From assembly GCA_052386455.1 (NCBI GenBank), contig JBQTKD010000068.1, positions 1 to 64,000 on the forward strand: 64,000 nt of DNA, written 5' to 3'. Position 1 is the stretch's first letter; each line of letters begins with the position of its first letter. Under the pieces are notes generated by a model. The model made no database searches, was not told where the DNA came from, and saw only the letters and a list, made by a program, of their open reading frames with translations. The stretch is from JBQTKD01 sp052386455. GTDB taxonomy: Bacteria > Actinomycetota > Actinomycetes > Sporichthyales > Sporichthyaceae. Shown here in pieces: positions 60,510 through 64,000 of the stretch. Position numbers and translations under genes: made by a program.

Positions 60510-63008
60510 TTACGTGGAGCTTTCGGCGAGCAGCGCGACGGGCAGCGCTGCCAGCACCTCGGCGATCCGTGGCGATCCGGCGAAGGCCTGGTGCGTCAGC
60601 AGATCGGTCCACGTGCCGGGCGGGAGGTCGACCGTCTCCGCGCCCCATCCGCCGGCCTCCGCCAACGCGACCGGCAGGCGCGTGGCGAGCGCTGCGACGC
60701 CCTCGCCGCGCACGAAACCGACCAGATGCTCAGAGCCCGTCGCGAGCGGACGGTAGGCGCCCGCGAAGCACTCCGGACGCTCGCGGCGAAGCCGCAGCGC
60801 GCGGGAGGTCACCAGCAGCTTCTCGGCATCGAGGTCCTTCGGGGCCTCGCCGGCGTCCAGCGCGGCCAGGGCCGCGCGGCGGACGTCGTAGTCGACCGGA
60901 CGGCGGTTGTCCGGGTCGACGAGGGTGAGCGCGGCAAACTCGGCGCCCTGGTAGACGTCCGGGACGCCGGACATCGTCAGCTGCAGCAGTTTCTGACTCA
61001 GGCTCACCACGCGCGCGTGCGGAGCCAGCCGGGCCGAGAATTCCTCGACGGCCTCGACGATCCGGGCGTCGGCGAGGACGGCTCGGGCGAAGTGGGCGAG
61101 CGCGGATTCGTAGGCGGCGTTCTGGGAGGTCCAGGTGGTGTGCACCTTGGCCTCTCGGGTGGCCTTCTCCAGGTACGCAACGAGGCGGTCCGCGTCGATC
61201 GGCCACGCGCCGAGCAGCGTCTGCCACAGCAGGTACTCGGTCACCGGGTCCGGGCCTGCTGTGTCTGGCCGGCTGCGGCCCTCGCCGGCGGCGCCGCGGT
61301 GCCGCATGGCCAACCGGTCCCACTCGGCCACCTCGTCCGACCACGTCTCCGGCAGCTCGGCGAGGACGGCGAGCCTTGCCCGGACGTCCTCGCCGCGCTT
61401 GGTGTCGTGCGTGGAGAGGGTGGTCATCGTCGCCGGCCAGTCGCGTTGTACCGCTTCGGCCCACGCGTGGAAACGATCGGGCGCGACCGCGGGGTGCGCC
61501 GGGTGGCCGCCGACCTCGTTGACCGACGCCAGCGGGAACCAGCGGTAGCCCGCGGTGTCCTCGATGCCCTTGGCCATGGCCGGGCCGGTGGTCTGCTGGA
61601 AGCGGACGCAGAACTCGTCGCGGCGTGCGATGTCGTCGATCGCTCGGGCTTCTCGCTCGTCCCTCGCTCGTCGCGCTCGCTCGGCGCGCCCCAGCCTGCC
61701 GAGCGCGAGGTCCACGACGAGGTCGACGGTGTCGTGCCGCTCCTCGGGCAGCGCGCGCTTGGCGCGTTCGGCCGCGCCGGTCACGGTGGCGACGGCACGG
61801 GAGTCCGCGGGAGTGCCGGGGACGACATAGGCGCGATACACGTCGAAGGCGACGAGCAGTTCGACGAGCGCCTCTTCGAGCCCGCGTCGGGTGTGGTCGC
61901 GCAGCCGGACGTTCTCCGCGCAGATGTCGGCGGCCAACGCCGTCAGGCGCGCGACCTCCGCGTGCAGGCTGGATCGCACGACGTGGCGCTTCGCCGTCTC
62001 CACGACGGCGGCGAACTCGATGCGCGGCCCGCCCACGAACCGGTGGTAGACCTCCCGCAGTTCTTCGAACCCGGACTGCTCGAGGAACAGACCGCCGATG
62101 CGGAACAGGGCGTCGTACCCCGTGGTGCCGTGACACGCCCAGTCGGCGGGCAGGCTCTCTTCGCCCTCGAGGATCTTCTCGACGACCACCCAGCGGCCGT
62201 CGGTCATCTCCTGAAGGTTCCTCAGATACCCGGCAGGATCGGCCAAACCGTCCGGGTGATCGATGCGCAGGCCGTCCACGATCCCTTCGCGGACCAAGGC
62301 GCCGAGCAGGTAGTGACTGCCGGCGAAGACCTCGGGTTTCTCGACGCGGATGGCGGCGAGGGTCTCCACGTCGAAGAAGCGGCGATAGTTCAGTTCCTCG
62401 TCGCCCACCCGCCAGTACGCCAGCCGGTACCACTGCCGGTCCAGGAGTTCTTCGAGCGGGAGGTCCTCGGTGCCGGGCCGGATCGGCAGCACGTGGTCGA
62501 AGTAGCGCAGTACCGGCCCGTCGTCGGGCGCGTCCGCACAGCCGGCGTGGTCCACGACGATCTCGCCGTCGTCCAGGCATTCGTTGATCCGGCGACCGAG
62601 CAGCGGCATGAGCATGGCGCGCTGGGGCGTGGTCCAGTCCACGTCGAACCAGTTGGCGTAGTGCGAGTGCGGGCCGTCGCGCAGCACGGACCAGAGCTGG
62701 GCGTTGCGCCACGCCGGCGTCGGCAGCGCCATGTGGTTCGGGACGACGTCCACGACGACTCCCAGGCCCGCCGCCTTCGCCCGCGCCGCGAGGGCGTGGA
62801 AGCCGTCGGCGCCGCCGAGGTCGGGAGCGAGTTCGTCGTGGTCGACGACGTCGTACCCGTGCGTGGAGCCCGGTACCGCGGCGAGCACGGGGGAGAGGTA
62901 CAGGTGGCTGACGCCGAGATTCGCGAGGTAGTCGACGATCTCGGCGGCGTGCCAGAACCCGAACTCCGCGTGCAGTTGCAGGCGGTAGGTGGCCGAGGGG
63001 GTCAGCAT
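60510..63008 (-). CDS. treY: Malto-oligosyltrehalose synthase TreY
   Basis: The 832-residue GH13 enzyme isomerises the reducing end of maltodextrins to a terminal trehalose. It opens TPSATYRLQLHAEFGFWHAAEIVDYLANLGVSHLYLSPVLAAVPGSTHGYDVVDHDELAPDLGG. It has VVVDVVPNHMALPTPAWRNAQLW, GLRIDHPDGLADPAGYL with the nucleophile, and a C-terminal domain around LTMSGVPDVYQGAEFAALTLVDPDNRRPVDYDVRR. The start overlaps the glgX stop by seven bases. Residues about 442-456 are encoded by a copy of the 44-bp dispersed repeat (61641-61684) and form a charged Arg/Glu run. Confidence 0.95.
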   Translation of the reverse strand: MLTPSATYRLQLHAEFGFWHAAEIVDYLANLGVSHLYLSPVLAAVPGSTHGYDVVDHDELAPDLGGADGFHALAARAKAAGLGVVVDVVPNHMALPTPAWRNAQLWSVLRDGPHSHYANWFDVDWTTPQRAMLMPLLGRRINECLDDGEIVVDHAGCADAPDDGPVLRYFDHVLPIRPGTEDLPLEELLDRQWYRLAYWRVGDEELNYRRFFDVETLAAIRVEKPEVFAGSHYLLGALVREGIVDGLRIDHPDGLADPAGYLRNLQEMTDGRWVVVEKILEGEESLPADWACHGTTGYDALFRIGGLFLEQSGFEELREVYHRFVGGPRIEFAAVVETAKRHVVRSSLHAEVARLTALAADICAENVRLRDHTRRGLEEALVELLVAFDVYRAYVVPGTPADSRAVATVTGAAERAKRALPEERHDTVDLVVDLALGRLGRAERARRARDEREARAIDDIARRDEFCVRFQQTTGPAMAKGIEDTAGYRWFPLASVNEVGGHPAHPAVAPDRFHAWAEAVQRDWPATMTTLSTHDTKRGEDVRARLAVLAELPETWSDEVAEWDRLAMRHRGAAGEGRSRPDTAGPDPVTEYLLWQTLLGAWPIDADRLVAYLEKATREAKVHTTWTSQNAAYESALAHFARAVLADARIVEAVEEFSARLAPHARVVSLSQKLLQLTMSGVPDVYQGAEFAALTLVDPDNRRPVDYDVRRAALAALDAGEAPKDLDAEKLLVTSRALRLRRERPECFAGAYRPLATGSEHLVGFVRGEGVAALATRLPVALAEAGGWGAETVDLPPGTWTDLLTHQAFAGSPRIAEVLAALPVALLAESST
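61641..61684 (+). repeat. 44-bp dispersed repeat, copy inside treY
   Basis: CGCTCGGGCTTCTCGCTCGT continues into the same CTCGCTCGTCGCGCTCGCTC core as the intergenic copy at 43893-43936. They differ at three of 44 positions. It is in frame with treY and encodes an Arg/Glu/Asp-rich stretch on the minus strand. Confidence 0.7.
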
Positions 63009-64000
63009 CGTTGGAGCACCAGGAGAGATCGGTCGGACAGGGTCAGCTTTTCGTCCGCGCGGTGCCGGGCGGCGGTCGCGGCGTTGGGCGCGGCGGTGTC
63101 CAGGACGGGCATCCACGCGGTGCCCCACGACTCGTCGGGCAGCGCGAAGTCCACCGGCTCGTGGCTCGCGTTGAAGATCAGGTAGAAGGAGTCGTCGGTC
63201 AGCCGTTCGCCGTTGGAGCCCGCCTCGCTGATCGCGGACCCGTTGAGGAAGACCGCAACGCTCTTCGCGTACCCGGTAGCCCAGTCCTCCTCGGTCATCC
63301 CGACGGCGGCCGGAGTGAACCAGGCGATGTCCGGCAGCGCGCCGTCGTGGGCCGCTCCGGAGAAGAAGCGCCGCCGGCGTAGCACCGGATGGGCGGCGCG
63401 CAGCTGCGCGGCCGCGCGGGTGAAGGCGAGCAGGTCGCCGTCGACGGCGCCCCAGTCCACCCAGGAGATCTCGTTGTCCTGGCAGTACGCGTTGTTGTTC
63501 CCGCGCTGGGTCCGGCCCAGTTCGTCGCCGTGCAGCAGCATCGGCACGCCCTGGGACAGGAACAGCGTCGCGATCAGGTTGCGCTGCTGACGGGCCCTCA
63601 GTTCCAGCACCTCGGGATCGTCGGTGTCGCCCTCGGCGCCGCAGTTCCACGACCGGTTGTGGCTCTCGCCGTCTCGGTTGTCCTCGCCGTTGGCCTCGTT
63701 GTGCTTGTCGTTGTAGGAGACGAGGTCCCGCAGCGTGAACCCGTCGTGCGCGGTGACGAAGTTGATCGAGGCGTACGGCCGGCGCCCGTCGCCCTGGTAC
63801 AGGTCGGAGGAGCCGGTGAGGCGGGAGGCGAACTCGCCCAGGGAGTGCGGCTCGCCGCGCCAGAAGTCGCGGACCTCGTCGCGGTACTTGCCGTTCCACT
63901 CGGTCCACAGCGGCGGGAAGTTGCCCACCTGGTAGCCGCCCTCGCCGAGGTCCCACGGTTCGGCGATGAGCTTGACCTGGCTGATCACCGGGTCCTGCTG
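63002..64000 (-). CDS. glgX: Glycogen debranching enzyme GlgX/TreX, N-terminus cut by window
   Basis: The frame runs from the window end to a stop at 63002, about 332 codons of the C-terminal part. It contains VKLIAEPWDLGEGGYQVGNFPPLWTEWNGKYRDEVRDFW, NFVTAHDGFTLRDLVSYNDKHNEANGEDNRDGESHNRSWNCG, and VPMLLHGDELGRTQRGNNNAYCQDNEISWVDWG. These are the GH13 debranching motifs. Its beta-sandwich end contains FYLIFNASHEPVDFALP. It removes alpha-1,6 branches from glycogen and supplies linear maltodextrins to TreY, whose start overlaps the stop codon. Confidence 0.95.
   Translation of the reverse strand, partial: QQDPVISQVKLIAEPWDLGEGGYQVGNFPPLWTEWNGKYRDEVRDFWRGEPHSLGEFASRLTGSSDLYQGDGRRPYASINFVTAHDGFTLRDLVSYNDKHNEANGEDNRDGESHNRSWNCGAEGDTDDPEVLELRARQQRNLIATLFLSQGVPMLLHGDELGRTQRGNNNAYCQDNEISWVDWGAVDGDLLAFTRAAAQLRAAHPVLRRRRFFSGAAHDGALPDIAWFTPAAVGMTEEDWATGYAKSVAVFLNGSAISEAGSNGERLTDDSFYLIFNASHEPVDFALPDESWGTAWMPVLDTAAPNAATAARHRADEKLTLSDRSLLVLQRC

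Overview
The window is GC-rich DNA from an actinomycete (Actinomycetota). The evidence is the codon bias, frequent GTG starts, coenzyme F420 genes (cofD/fbiA, fbiC), an actinobacterial DUF222-HNH protein under a LexA/SOS-like box, a PucR regulator, a Ser/Thr kinase paired with an FHA protein, LigC/LigD-type ligases and a glgX-treY-treZ trehalose set. No rRNA or tRNA gene, complete prophage, complete insertion sequence or CRISPR array was seen. The genus cannot be fixed from the sequence alone.

Left part (1-13.3 kb): a window-truncated DUF222-HNH gene, an SMR transporter and a PucR regulator. The regulator diverges from a compact acyl-CoA ligase / nitroreductase / small protein / cofD cluster. 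Then come a secreted RCC1-repeat protein, an EcsC-family protein, a small secreted protein, a DHA2-type MFS transporter and a DoxX protein.

13.3-22 kb: an inserted-looking segment with a secreted chymotrypsin-fold protease and a lipoprotein. It sits beside a 2131-codon gene for a RapA/DrmD-like SNF2 protein whose ATPase motifs are all degenerate and which carries three Cys-rich zinc-binding clusters. A relic of the 3' end of that gene (or of a paralogue) survives on the far side of the insertion. This is the strongest candidate for something undescribed.

22-38 kb: a methyltransferase with a divergent HxlR regulator, a GCS2 ligase, an SGNH hydrolase followed by a two-component system with a hybrid kinase, fbiC with an odd linker insertion, and a run of small genes (rhodanese, SnoaL, SDR, ABM). 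Broken genes also lie here: an XRE/nucleotidyltransferase pair and a frameshifted LPXTG repeat protein.

38-56 kb: kinase plus FHA protein, a DksA/TraR zinc protein, separately encoded LigD-type ligase and polymerase domains, MsrB, an acyl-CoA dehydrogenase / acyl-CoA synthetase / TetR module with shared operator-like sites, a Tat-exported two-subunit molybdenum hydroxylase, a subtilase, and a YefM-YoeB module between a ligC fragment and an intact ligC.

56-64 kb: a RibD-like reductase and the trehalose genes treZ, treY and glgX (the last truncated by the window end). These are interrupted by a subtilase on the other strand and an unknown gene. Several convergent pairs share a four-base CTAG as both stop codons, so intergenic DNA is very compact.
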